54,675 bases of DNA from positions 1 to 54,675 of the forward strand of contig JALFAD010000012.1 of assembly GCA_022772525.1 (NCBI GenBank), written 5' to 3'. Made by a program: the position numbers and the translations under genes. Shown here piece after piece: positions 41,264-49,636 of the stretch (the first letter of the stretch is position 1; each line of letters begins with the position of its first letter). Under the pieces are notes generated by a model that saw only the letters and a program-made list of their open reading frames with translations, searched no databases and was not told where the DNA came from. The DNA comes from Clostridiales bacterium. Its GTDB lineage: Bacteria > Bacillota > Clostridia > Oscillospirales > Oscillospiraceae.

Positions 41264-41467
41264 ATGAATATGAGCGAAGTGATTACCAGAATCAACGTTC
41301 TGGCGAAGAAAGCGAAAACCGAGGGTCTGACCACCGAGGAAGTGGCCGAACGGGACAAGCTGAGAAGAATTTACATTGATTCCGTCAAGGCAAATCTCGT
41401 TGGGCAGCTGGACAACACCTACATCGTCGGCCCCGACGGCACGAAAAAGAAGCTGGAACGCAAGTAA
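41264..41467 (+). CDS. DUF896 (YnzC-type) protein
   Basis: The 67-residue protein is almost all helical: [40 protein letters not shown] and a short tail [18 protein letters not shown]. These are diagnostic of DUF896, which includes Bacillus YnzC, a small LexA-operon-linked protein of unknown role. Start after GTGAGGAAACCT; an ATG two codons later is possible. Confidence 0.9.
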   Translation: MNMSEVITRINVLAKKAKTEGLTTEEVAERDKLRRIYIDSVKANLVGQLDNTYIVGPDGTKKKLERK

Positions 41468-41478
41468 GGAGGAGACCC

Positions 41479-43386
41479 ATGGCATTTCTTCCCATCAACA
41501 AGCAGGAAATGCGGGAGCGGGGCTGGGAAACCTGCGATTTCGTCTACGTGATCGGCGACGCCTACGTTGACCACCCCTCCTTCGGTCACGCCATTATCAG
41601 CAGGGTTTTGGAAAGCCACGGCTACAGCGTGGGAATCATCTCCCAGCCGGACTGGCGCAACCCCAAGTCCATCGACGTGTTCGGGCGGCCCCGGCTGGGG
41701 TTTCTGGTGTCCGGGGGCAACATGGACTCCATGGTGAACCACTACTCCGTCAGCAAGCGCCGCCGGAAAACCGACGCCTTTACCCCCGGAGGATGTGTGG
41801 GCAAGCGCCCGGACCGCGCCACCATTGTCTATTGTAACCTGATTCGCCAGACTTACAAAGATGTGCCAATCCTGATTGGCGGCATTGAAGCAAGCCTTCG
41901 CCGTCTTGCGCACTACGACTACTGGTCGGACAGCCTGAAACGCTCCATTCTGCTTGACAGTCAAGCCGACCTTCTCATGTACGGCATGGGCGAAAAGAGC
42001 GTTGTGGAAATCGCGGAGGCGCTCAATTCCGGCATGAACGTCCGGGACATCACCTACATTGACGGCACGGTGTTCCGCACCAGTGCGCCGGACGACAGCC
42101 TTCCCTCCATCCTTTTGCCCGCTTTTGAAGAATTAAAAGCCGACAAGCGCAAATATGCCCAGTCCTTCCAAATCCAGTACGGCAACTGCGACCCCTTCAC
42201 CGCCAAGCGGCTCATCGAGCCTTACGGCAAGGAATTCGTGGTGCAGAACCCGCCCCAGAAGCCCCTGACCATGGAAGAAATGGACGCGGTGTACGACCTG
42301 CCCTATGAGCGGGCATGGCATCCCAGCTACGCAAAACTCGGGGGCGTGCCCGCCATCGAGGAGGTCAAGTTCAGCCTTGTCAGCAACCGGGGCTGCTTCG
42401 GGGCCTGCTCCTTCTGCGCGCTGACCTTCCATCAGGGTCGCATCGTGCAGGTAAGAAGCCATGAATCCATTCTGAGAGAAGCAGAAATCATGGTGAAGGA
42501 CAAGGATTTCAAGGGCTACATCCACGACGTAGGCGGCCCCACCGCCAATTTCCGGCACCCGGCCTGTGAAAAGCAGCTGACGAAAGGGGCCTGCGGCGGG
42601 CGGCAGTGCCTGTACCCTGCCCCCTGCAAGAATCTGAACGCCGACCACTCTGACTACGTTGCCCTTCTGCGCAAGCTGCGGAAAATCCCCGGGGTGAAGA
42701 AGGTCTTCGTGCGCAGCGGCATCCGGTTTGACTATCTGCTGGCGGACAAAAAGGACACCTTCCTCAAGGAACTGGTGCAGCACCACATCTCCGGGCAGCT
42801 GAAGGTGGCCCCGGAGCACGTCTCCGACGCGGTGCTCAGCCGCATGGGCAAGCCCAGAAACGCCGTCTACAACCGGTTCGTGGAGAAATATTTCGCCCTC
42901 AACAAGCAGTACGGTATGAATCAATATCTGGTTCCCTACCTGATGTCCAGCCACCCCGGCTCTACCCTGAAGGAAGCGGTGGAGCTGGCGGAGTACATTC
43001 GGGACATGGGCTACAACCCGGAGCAGGTGCAGGACTTCTACCCCACCCCCTCCACCCTGTCCACCGTCATGTACTACACGGGCCTTGACCCCCGGACCAT
43101 GGAGCGGGTGTATGTCCCCACCGACCCCCACGAGAAGGCCATGCAGCGTGCGCTGATTCAGTACCGGGACCCGAAGAATTACGCGCTGGTGAGAGAAGCG
43201 CTCATCAAGGCCCACCGGGAGGATTTGATTGGCTCCGGCCCCAAGTGCCTGATTCGGGCAGCAGGGCGGCCAACCAATGCGTCACGGACACCGGGCAGTC
43301 ATCCAACATTCTCTGGGCCCCTCGACCAGAAACGCTCGGCAAAAAAGCCAGCCCGTAAGCCCGTCCGACGCGGCGGCGGCAGATAA
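41479..43386 (+). CDS. YgiQ-family radical SAM protein
   Basis: The 635-residue protein has the YgiQ N-terminal domain ([44 protein letters not shown]). The radical SAM cluster motif C306-x3-C310-x2-C313 lies in [33 protein letters not shown] and [19 protein letters not shown] follow. The [4Fe-4S] cluster should cleave SAM, but the substrate is unknown. The C-terminus is a basic, low-complexity tail ([19 protein letters not shown]) that could bind RNA. Start after AAGGAGGAGACCC. Confidence 0.93.
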   Translation: MAFLPINKQEMRERGWETCDFVYVIGDAYVDHPSFGHAIISRVLESHGYSVGIISQPDWRNPKSIDVFGRPRLGFLVSGGNMDSMVNHYSVSKRRRKTDAFTPGGCVGKRPDRATIVYCNLIRQTYKDVPILIGGIEASLRRLAHYDYWSDSLKRSILLDSQADLLMYGMGEKSVVEIAEALNSGMNVRDITYIDGTVFRTSAPDDSLPSILLPAFEELKADKRKYAQSFQIQYGNCDPFTAKRLIEPYGKEFVVQNPPQKPLTMEEMDAVYDLPYERAWHPSYAKLGGVPAIEEVKFSLVSNRGCFGACSFCALTFHQGRIVQVRSHESILREAEIMVKDKDFKGYIHDVGGPTANFRHPACEKQLTKGACGGRQCLYPAPCKNLNADHSDYVALLRKLRKIPGVKKVFVRSGIRFDYLLADKKDTFLKELVQHHISGQLKVAPEHVSDAVLSRMGKPRNAVYNRFVEKYFALNKQYGMNQYLVPYLMSSHPGSTLKEAVELAEYIRDMGYNPEQVQDFYPTPSTLSTVMYYTGLDPRTMERVYVPTDPHEKAMQRALIQYRDPKNYALVREALIKAHREDLIGSGPKCLIRAAGRPTNASRTPGSHPTFSGPLDQKRSAKKPARKPVRRGGGR

Positions 43387-43417
43387 CCGCCCCCTGCGAT
43401 GATTCACGAAAGGAGAA

Positions 43418-43591
43418 TTTAGTTGACAGTTGATAGTTGCGGTATCCCTTCGGGATGAATTAAAATATCCATACAAATTTTGAATACGGTGCATTCTACA
43501 TGAGAACATCCGGTATTCAATCCAGAATAATTTAAATTGTCCCGAAGGGACTCCTTAACTGTCAACTGTCAACTGTTCACTGTCAACTAAA
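43418..43591. repeat. MITE-like element with terminal inverted repeats
   Basis: The left end TTTAGTTGACAGTTGATAG and right end (reverse complement) TTTAGTTGACAGTGAACAG match. Nested inner pairs follow: CCCTTCGGGA on both sides, AATTAAA/TTTAAATT, and GAATACGG/CCGGTATTC. The 174-bp unit has no ORF and is A+T-rich, unlike the GC-rich repeats. It sits in the 352-base gap after ygiQ; 43592-43687 shows nothing else. Confidence 0.7.
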
Positions 43592-43687
43592 GCACAATAT
43601 AGTGTACCAGAAAACGATACCGAGCACGCCCAATGGTGTAACGATTACAGACCCGCCGGGCACGCATTGGCTGTCCGCCCTGCGGAC

Positions 43688-43718
43688 AAAAACCGCCCTG
43701 CCTTTCGGCAGAGCGGTT
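43688..43718 (-). terminator. rpsU terminator
   Basis: A 12-bp stem with one mismatch (43707-43718 with 43691-43702) has a TTTC-type loop and is followed by five T on the minus strand, 20 bases past the rpsU stop. Confidence 0.88.
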
Positions 43719-43738
43719 TCCAGCGTATTCAAGAGGGA

Positions 43739-43921
43739 TTAATAGAACTTTCTCTTGTTCTTACGGGCGGCCTCGGACTTCTGCTTACGCTTCAGGCTGG
43801 GGCTGACGTAATGCTCGCGCTTCTTCACTTCGGCGATGACGCCCTCCTTGGCGCAGCTCCGCTTAAAACGGCGCAGAGCGCTCTCCAGAGACTCGTTCTC
43901 CTTGACGCGAATTTCAGACAT
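43739..43921 (-). CDS. rpsU: 30S ribosomal protein S21
   Basis: The 60-residue basic protein begins [20 protein letters not shown] and continues [19 protein letters not shown] to a basic end. This is the full S21 pattern. It helps initiation by sitting near the anti-Shine-Dalgarno end of 16S rRNA. The start at 43921 follows GGAGGGAAAACC. It is a single-gene transcript with its own promoter and terminator. Confidence 0.97.
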   Translation of the reverse strand: MSEIRVKENESLESALRRFKRSCAKEGVIAEVKKREHYVSPSLKRKQKSEAARKNKRKFY

Positions 43922-43941
43922 GGTTTTCCCTCCCTCCGATG

Positions 43942-44020
43942 GCATCCGGCTCAATCCAGGATGCGTTCAGGGCCTCATACTAGGCTTGTATATTATATAC
44001 ACGGATTCTCCAATTGTCAA
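43942..44020 (-). promoter_or_regulatory. rpsU promoter and leader hairpin
   Basis: On the minus strand TTGACA (44015-44020), 17 bases and TATAAT (43992-43997) form a consensus promoter. In the leader GCATCC (43959-43964 complement) and GGATGC (43942-43947 complement) can pair across 11 bases just before the ribosome site. That could modulate translation. Confidence 0.8.
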
Positions 44021-44058
44021 GCGGGAATTTGGTTTTTTTACAAAAACAATTCCGATTT

Positions 44059-44169
44059 GCCTCCCCTTTCAGGGGAGGTGGCCCGGCGTAAGCCGGGTCG
44101 GAGGGGTGTCTCCGCCATGGACGTGCACCCCTCAGTCAGCTTCGCTGACAGCTCCCCTCAAGGGGAGCC
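44059..44169. repeat. Dispersed inverted-repeat unit, copy 5
   Basis: GCCTCCCCTTTCAGGGGAGG at the left, GGAGGGGTG / CACCCCTC inside, TCAGCTTCGCTGA and AGCTCCCCTCAAGGGGAGC at the right. It ends 1 base before the leuS stop codon and may act as its terminator. Confidence 0.78.
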
Positions 44170-44170
44170 T

Positions 44171-46594
44171 TTATTTCACAATCAGGTTGACCAGCTTGTT
44201 CTTGACCACGATGGTCTTGACGATGTTCCCGCCCTGCTTGGCAAGGAATTTAGAGATTTTTTCGTCTGCCACGGCGTTGGCAATCACCTGATCGTCGGGA
44301 AGATCCGCGTCCATGAGGACCGTGCCGCGCATCTTGCCGTTCACCTGCACCGCGATGGTCACCTCGGCATCCTTGCACTTATTTTCGTCATAGGTGGGCC
44401 AAGGCTCGTAGGCGATGGTTTTGTCGTGGCCCAGCAGCTGCCACATCTCCTCGCCCACATGGGGGGTGATGCAGGAGATCATCTTGATAAAGCCCTCGGC
44501 ATATTCTCTGGGGCAGGTGCCCGCCTTGTAGACCTCGTTGACGAACACCATCATCTGGGCGATGGCGGTGTTGAAGGCCAGCGCTTCAAAGTCATTCGTC
44601 ACCTTCTTCACGGTCTGGTGATAGACCTTGGTCAGCTTGCCGTCATCGGTTTCCGTGATATTGGCAGGCTCGGTGAAGAAGTTCCACACACGGTTGATAA
44701 ACTTTTTCGCGCCGATGACGCCGGTGGTGCTCCAGGGCTTGGAGACCTCCAGCGGGCCCATGAACATTTCGTACAACCGCAGAGTGTCCGCGCCGTAGTC
44801 CCGGACGATGTCGCTGGGATTCACCACGAACTCCGGGAACCGCTTGCCCATCTTGATGCCGTTCTCGCCCAGAATCATGCCCTGATGCACCAGCTTCTTG
44901 AAAGGCTCCTTCACCGGGGAAATGCCCTCGTCGTACAGGAACCGGTTCCAGATCCGGGAGTACATCAGGTGGCCCACGGCGTGCTCCGGGCCGCCAACGT
45001 ACAGGTCAACGGGCAGCCAGTGCTTGAGAAGCGCGGGGTCGCACAGCGCCTTGTCGTTCTTGGGGTCGATATAGCGCATATAGTACCAGCTGGAACCGGC
45101 GCTGCCGGGCATGGTAGAGGTCTCCCGGACGCCGTGGATGCCGTTTTTATCGTATTTCTTCCACTCGGTGGCGTTTTCCAGGGGGGCCTGACCGTTTTTG
45201 CCCTTGTAATCCTCCAGTTCCGGCAGAATCAGGGGCAGCTCCTCGTCGGGGAGGAAGTAGGTCTTCCCGTCGTCGGTGTACACGCAGGGCACCGGCTCGC
45301 CCCAGTACCGCTGACGGGCGAAAATCCACTCCCGGAAGTGGTAGTTGTTCTTCCGGCGGGCAACGCCCATTTTTTCCAGCTTGCAGGTGATGGCTTCCTT
45401 CGCTTCCTCCACCGTCAGGCCGGTGAACTCCTCGGAGTTCATCAGGCGGCAGCCCTTGCCCAGGTAATCCTGCTTTTCAAAGGCGCACTCGGTCACGTCC
45501 CGGCCCTCGATGACCTGAATCATGGGGATGTTGTGCACCTGCGCGTACTCAAAGTCACGCTGGTCGTGGCTGGGGACTGCCATCACCGCGCCGGTGCCGT
45601 AGTTGGCAAGCACAAAGTCGCCGATGAACACGGGCACTTCCTTGCCGTTCACCGGGTTGATGGCATAGACGCCCTTAAGGGGACAGCCGGATTTGCCCTT
45701 ATTCAGGTCGGTGCGGTCCATGTCGCTCTTCTTCACGGTCTCGTCGATGTAGGCCTGCACCTCGTCCTTGTTCTGGACGCGGTCCATCAGGGACTGGACG
45801 ATTTTGCCGTCGGGAGCCAGCACCATGAAGGTGATGCCGTAGATGGTTTCGATGCAGGTGGTGTAGATGGAGAACTGTCCGCCGCCTACCAGCTGGAAGT
45901 CCACCTCCACGCCGGTAGACTTGCCGATCCAGTTGCGCTGAATCTCCTTGGTGGATTCGGGCCAGTCGATTTCGTTCAGGCCCTCCAGCAGCTTTTCGGC
46001 GAAGGCGGGCTGGTCGATGACCCACTGCATCATATTTTTCTTGACAACGGGATAGCCGCCCCGCTCGGACTTGCCGTCGATGACCTCGTCGTTACTGAGC
46101 ACCGTGCCCAGCTCCTCGCACCAGTTGACGGGCATCTCAATGCGCTTGGCGTAGCCTTTTTCGTACAGCTTCTTGAAAATCCACTGGGTCCACTTGTAGA
46201 AGGAGGGGTCGGAGGTGGCGATCATCTTCGACCAGTCGTAGTCAAAGCCCAGCTCCTTGAGCTGCTTGGTGAAGGTCTCGATGTTCTTCTGGGTAAAGCC
46301 GTTGGGGTTGTGGCCGGTGGTGACGGCGTACTGCTCCGCCGGCAGGCCGAAGGAGTCGTAGCCCATGGGGTGCAGCACGTTGTAGCCCTGCATCCGCTTC
46401 ATCCGGGACATGATGTCGGTAGCCGTGTAGCCCTCGGGATGGCCCGCGTGCAGGCCCACGCCGGAAGGGTACGGGAACATATCCAGCACATAATATTTTG
46501 GCTTGCTGAAATCCCAGACGTCCGTGTGGAAGGTGTCGTGCTCTTCCCAATATTTTTGCCATTTGGCTTCAATGCTTGCGTAATCGTAGTTCAT
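44171..46594 (-). CDS. leuS: Leucyl-tRNA synthetase
   Basis: The 807-residue class I synthetase charges tRNA-Leu. The HIGH-type motif is in FPYPSGVGLHAGHPEGYTATD (about residues 41-60). The CP1 editing domain has FIGDFVLANYGTGAVMAVPSHDQRD. WIFARQRYWGEPVP follows. The KMSKS position reads KMGKR near residue 581 (ENGIKMGKRFPEF), keeping the catalytic second Lys. The anticodon-binding and C-terminal domains follow, ending VVKNKLVNLIVK. The start at 46594 is preferred because GAGAGGA lies 9 bases upstream; an ATG three codons earlier has no room for a site. Confidence 0.96.
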   Translation of the reverse strand: MNYDYASIEAKWQKYWEEHDTFHTDVWDFSKPKYYVLDMFPYPSGVGLHAGHPEGYTATDIMSRMKRMQGYNVLHPMGYDSFGLPAEQYAVTTGHNPNGFTQKNIETFTKQLKELGFDYDWSKMIATSDPSFYKWTQWIFKKLYEKGYAKRIEMPVNWCEELGTVLSNDEVIDGKSERGGYPVVKKNMMQWVIDQPAFAEKLLEGLNEIDWPESTKEIQRNWIGKSTGVEVDFQLVGGGQFSIYTTCIETIYGITFMVLAPDGKIVQSLMDRVQNKDEVQAYIDETVKKSDMDRTDLNKGKSGCPLKGVYAINPVNGKEVPVFIGDFVLANYGTGAVMAVPSHDQRDFEYAQVHNIPMIQVIEGRDVTECAFEKQDYLGKGCRLMNSEEFTGLTVEEAKEAITCKLEKMGVARRKNNYHFREWIFARQRYWGEPVPCVYTDDGKTYFLPDEELPLILPELEDYKGKNGQAPLENATEWKKYDKNGIHGVRETSTMPGSAGSSWYYMRYIDPKNDKALCDPALLKHWLPVDLYVGGPEHAVGHLMYSRIWNRFLYDEGISPVKEPFKKLVHQGMILGENGIKMGKRFPEFVVNPSDIVRDYGADTLRLYEMFMGPLEVSKPWSTTGVIGAKKFINRVWNFFTEPANITETDDGKLTKVYHQTVKKVTNDFEALAFNTAIAQMMVFVNEVYKAGTCPREYAEGFIKMISCITPHVGEEMWQLLGHDKTIAYEPWPTYDENKCKDAEVTIAVQVNGKMRGTVLMDADLPDDQVIANAVADEKISKFLAKQGGNIVKTIVVKNKLVNLIVK

Positions 46595-46651
46595 GGCGAA
46601 CATTCCTCTCTTAAATCCCCGGCTATTTGGGGATGGTATATCTTTCGCAAT

Positions 46652-46848
46652 GCCTTCCCCGGGGGGAAGGTGCCCCCGAAGGGGGCGGATGAGGAACAGC
46701 GGCAGCCTCTGACGGTGGAACGCAGTCAAATAAGAAGGTACAGCATTCCGAATTGTACCAATTTAACGAACTGCATTCATAACTGGTACCTTTCGCCGTT
46801 CCTCATCAGTCTCGCTTCGCTCGACAGCTTCCCCCCGGGGGAAGCCAT
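46652..46848. repeat. Dispersed inverted-repeat unit, copy 6 (197 bp)
   Basis: Arms GCCTTCCCCGGGGGGAAGG / CTTCCCCCCGGGGGAAG with inner GATGAGGAAC / GTTCCTCATC. The centre, including GCAGTCAAATAAGAAG and AACTGCAT, is homologous to copy 4 in reverse orientation. It lies between rsfS and leuS and could separate their expression. Confidence 0.8.
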
Positions 46849-46854
46849 GAACGC

Positions 46855-47229
46855 TCAACCCTGCAATTCGGGAATAATCTCTTTCAAATCCACAACCTCG
46901 GCGTCGGCCCACAGACGTTCCAAATCATAGAATTTCCGGGCCTCCTCGGTGAATACGTGCACCACAATGGTGCCGTAGTCCAGTAGCTCCCAGGCGCTGC
47001 CCCGGTGGCCCTCTCGGCCCAGCATGGGCTCGCCCAGCTGTTCCAGCGTGTACTCGGCGTAGTCGCACAGGGTCTTGACGTGGGTGTTGGAGGTGCCGGT
47101 GCAGATGAGGAAATAGTCCGCAAGACTGCTGACAGAATCAATCTTCAGCAGCTTGATGTCCATGCCCTTCTTGGCATCCAGCGCCTTGGTCACTTCATAG
47201 GCGATCTCTTTGGGTGTTAACAAAAACAT
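46855..47229 (-). CDS. rsfS: Ribosomal silencing factor RsfS
   Basis: The 124-residue protein contains KKGMDIKLLKIDSVSSLADYFLICTGTSNTHVK and GREGHRGSAWELLDYGTIVVHVFTEEARKFYDLERLW (in part), the complete RsfS core. It binds uL14 and blocks subunit joining when nutrients are scarce. The start is ATG 47229 after GAAAGGATTG. It lies 9 bases past the nadD-yqeK stop, the usual gene order. Confidence 0.96.
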   Translation of the reverse strand: MFLLTPKEIAYEVTKALDAKKGMDIKLLKIDSVSSLADYFLICTGTSNTHVKTLCDYAEYTLEQLGEPMLGREGHRGSAWELLDYGTIVVHVFTEEARKFYDLERLWADAEVVDLKEIIPELQG

Positions 47230-47238
47230 CAATCCTTT

Positions 47239-48417
47239 CTATCGATTCAGCCACGCCAGCGCGTCCCGGGAAGCTGGCGAAACCTCCGCTCCCTGCTCCT
47301 TCAGGTGCTCCAGCGTCATTTCCAGGCCCAGCTTCAGGGCGGCGTCAAGGTCGGTAAAGGCCAGTTCCCGCAGCTGCTCCACCCCGGGGAAGTCCCGGTT
47401 GGGTTCCATGTAGTCCGCCACATAGATGATTTTTTCCAGCAGGCTCATATTGGCTCTACCGGTGGTGTGGAACTCGATGGCGGAAACCACATTCTCATTT
47501 TCCCCAAAAATCCGCTGGGCAACCATGGAACCGGTGAGGGCATGGAGGGTTCTTGGGTAGCGTTTGGAAAAATCGTCTAACAGTTTACCATAGGCGTCGC
47601 ACAATGTCAATTGCAGGGGCCCATCAATGGCCTTGGTAATGTCGTGGAGGATGCCCGCCCGGGCTGCGTCATTGACATCCGCGCTCCAGCGTTTTGCCAG
47701 CGCCACCGCTGTGTCCCGGCAGCCCAGAACGTGCCTGACCCGGTTTGGATTCAGAAGGCTGATTACAATGGGTTCCAGTGCCTCCATGGGAAGGTTCTTC
47801 CATGCCGCCCGGGTGTCGTAAAGGCGGTTTTCCCGGATGTAGTCCAGCACACCCTCCGGCAGAAACTCCCCGGCACAGCGGAAGGCAAGGAGCCGCCGCA
47901 TCTGGGTGGAGGAAATGGGAATGACCTCGTTGCGCACCAGATAGACGGTGACGCCCTGGGCCTCCATTTCCGCCTTTTTCTTTGCAATGGCGGGCTGTTC
48001 GCCCTTGTCGCCCCGGTAAAATACGCCAAGGGAAGCATTCTTGACAATCTCCTCCGGGTGCATCCAGGTGTCGAAGGACAGGAACATATCCGTACCCATG
48101 AGCAGCACCAGCTCCGCACCGGGGAACTGCGCCTTCATCGCTTTCACCGTTTCGCAGGAATAGCTGATGCCCTCCCGCCGCAGCTCCATGTCCGAAACCG
48201 CAATCTGCGGGCACCCTGCGGCGGCAATACGCAGCATTTCAAGTCGCTGCCGCGCCGTGGGAGAATGTTCCGGCAGCACCGCCTTGTGGGGCGGCGCGTA
48301 GGCCGGAACCAGCAATAGCTTACTGAGCCCCAGCGCTCTCACGGCCTGCTTTGCCGCCTGCAAGTGTCCAATATGGGGTGGGTTGAAAGTCCCGCCGTAA
48401 ATGCCGATTCGTTCCAT
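47239..48417 (-). CDS. Fused NadD-YqeK: nicotinate-nucleotide adenylyltransferase and HD hydrolase
   Basis: The 392-residue product joins two proteins that are separate genes in Bacillus. Residues 1-200 are NadD (GIYGGTFNPPHIGHL, nucleotidyl-transfer HxGH; LLMGTDMFLSFDTW; ISSTQMRRLL), making deamido-NAD. Residues about 210-392 are the YqeK HD-domain (RVRHVLGCRDTAVALAKRW; ARAGILHDITKA; HALTGSMVAQ; IEFHTTGRANMSLLEKIIYVADYMEP). The second half resembles symmetric Ap4A hydrolases. The junction is in frame with no stop. Start after AGGAAGGGTACT. Confidence 0.93.
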   Translation of the reverse strand: MERIGIYGGTFNPPHIGHLQAAKQAVRALGLSKLLLVPAYAPPHKAVLPEHSPTARQRLEMLRIAAAGCPQIAVSDMELRREGISYSCETVKAMKAQFPGAELVLLMGTDMFLSFDTWMHPEEIVKNASLGVFYRGDKGEQPAIAKKKAEMEAQGVTVYLVRNEVIPISSTQMRRLLAFRCAGEFLPEGVLDYIRENRLYDTRAAWKNLPMEALEPIVISLLNPNRVRHVLGCRDTAVALAKRWSADVNDAARAGILHDITKAIDGPLQLTLCDAYGKLLDDFSKRYPRTLHALTGSMVAQRIFGENENVVSAIEFHTTGRANMSLLEKIIYVADYMEPNRDFPGVEQLRELAFTDLDAALKLGLEMTLEHLKEQGAEVSPASRDALAWLNR

Positions 48418-48455
48418 AGTACCCTTCCTCTATCCATATCTGAACTTTCTGTCTT

Positions 48456-48569
48456 GCCTCCCCTTTCAGGGGAGGTGGCCCGGCAAAGCCGGGTCGGAGG
48501 GGTTGTCTTCCGTTCAAAAGGGCACCCCCTCAGTCAGCTTCGCTGACAGCTCCCCCACAGGGGGAGCCG
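48456..48569. repeat. Dispersed inverted-repeat unit, copy 7
   Basis: Nearly identical to copy 5: GCCTCCCCTTTCAGGGGAGG, GGCCCGGC...GCCGGGTC, GGAGGGG, TCAGCTTCGCTGA and GCTCCCCCACAGGGGGAGC. It occupies the yhbY-nadD gap and ends 4 bases before the yhbY stop. Confidence 0.78.
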
Positions 48570-48573
48570 GGAA

Positions 48574-49044
48574 TCACTCTTCGCCCCGCAGCTGCTTTTC
48601 CCGGCTGCGCTCGATGGACTTTTCGATGGCCTGCTGCCGGAAATACTGGTTGCGCTGCTCCCGCGCCTGTTTCGCGGCGGCACGGCGGGCGCGGACGCCC
48701 TTGCCTACGGGGTCTGCCTTGGATTTGGGCACTTCCTTCCGCTTGGCCCGTCCGGTCTGGTTCCGGGCCTCCTGACATTTTTCGGAGAACCGCCAGATGA
48801 CGAATTTATTGCCCACACAGGCGATTCCCTCTGCCCCCGTAACCTCACACAGGGCGTCGGACACCTCCCGGGGGCTCATGAGGGCGGTTTCCAGCACCTT
48901 GCCCTTCACCAGCTCGTGGGCGGTCAGCAGCCGGTCGGCTTCTGCCGCCACCGCTTCCGTCACCCCGTCCTTGCCCACCATCAGGGTGGTTTCCAGCGTG
49001 TTGGCCTGCGCCCGGAGCTGGGCGCGCTCTTTACTTGTCAGCAT
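48574..49044 (-). CDS. YhbY/CRM-domain RNA-binding protein with basic tail
   Basis: The 156-residue protein has an N-terminal CRM domain of about 95 residues (LTSKERAQLRAQANTLETTLMVGKDGVTE, in part; LLTAHELVKGKVLETALMSPREVSDAL; GNKFVIWRFSEK) with the GKDG loop of YhbY. It associates with pre-50S ribosomes. A basic helical tail of about 55 residues (KRKEVPKSKADPVGKGVRAR) is an addition to the usual 95-100-residue length. It overlaps rdgB by 14 bases. Confidence 0.9.
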   Translation of the reverse strand: MLTSKERAQLRAQANTLETTLMVGKDGVTEAVAAEADRLLTAHELVKGKVLETALMSPREVSDALCEVTGAEGIACVGNKFVIWRFSEKCQEARNQTGRAKRKEVPKSKADPVGKGVRARRAAAKQAREQRNQYFRQQAIEKSIERSREKQLRGEE

Positions 49045-49636
49045 AGCCTGCCTCCTTCAGTTTCTCATAAAACGCCTTCAGGGCGTTGGCCCGGTGAGAC
49101 ACCCGGTTCTTTTCCTCCGGGGCCATCTGGGCCGTGGTCTTGCCCATGGGGGGATAGTAGAAAATTGGGTCGTAGCCGAAGCCGTTCTCCCCGGCGGGGG
49201 CGCGGAGCAGCTCGCCGTGGATTTCGCCCCGGGCCTGAATACACTTCCCTTCCGGGGTCACCATGGTGATGACGCAGACGAATTTCGCCTGCCGCTGCCC
49301 GTCGGGGACATTTTCTGTATTTTTGAGCAAAAGCTGCAAACGGCCCCAGTCGTCCAAGGTATCGTCAAAGCCGTACCGGGCGGAGTAGATGCCCGGCTCA
49401 CCGTTCAGAGCGTCCACTGCGATGCCGGAATCGTCCGCAAGGGCGGGAAGTCCCGTGGCCTTCATGACGGCCTCGGCCTTGAGGAAGGAGTTTTCCTCAA
49501 AGGTTAAGCCCGTTTCCTCCACGTCGATGTCCACGCCAAGGTCGGATTCCATCACCAGCTCCATACCGAATTTCTCGGTAATTTTACTGATTTCCACCAG
49601 TTTATGGGGATTTTTGCTTGCCAAAACTACCTTCAT
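49031..49636 (-). CDS. rdgB: XTP/dITP diphosphatase (RdgB/HAM1)
   Basis: The 201-residue protein has the HAM1 motifs VVLASKNPHKLVEI, ETGLTFEENSFLKAEAV, LPALADDSGIAVDALNGEPGIYSARY, AGENGFGYDPIFYYP and RVSHRANALKAF. It hydrolyses non-canonical purine triphosphates such as ITP and XTP and so protects DNA. The start is ATG 49636, sharing one base with the ftsY stop (TGATG). Confidence 0.96.
   Translation of the reverse strand: MKVVLASKNPHKLVEISKITEKFGMELVMESDLGVDIDVEETGLTFEENSFLKAEAVMKATGLPALADDSGIAVDALNGEPGIYSARYGFDDTLDDWGRLQLLLKNTENVPDGQRQAKFVCVITMVTPEGKCIQARGEIHGELLRAPAGENGFGYDPIFYYPPMGKTTAQMAPEEKNRVSHRANALKAFYEKLKEAGYADK

Noticed and set aside
46595..46854. T-box riboswitch before leuS
   Set aside because: The leader is filled by a dispersed repeat copy; no T-box consensus, specifier loop or antiterminator was found.
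43667..46930. A very long open frame (over 1000 codons) on the plus strand opposite leuS
   Set aside because: It is the antisense of leuS. The GC-rich third positions remove stop codons, the sequence is low-complexity His/Val/Gly-rich, and it has no ribosome site or family motif.
34181..48569. CRISPR array
   Set aside because: The repeats are long inverted-repeat units kilobases apart, with no regular spacers and no cas genes.
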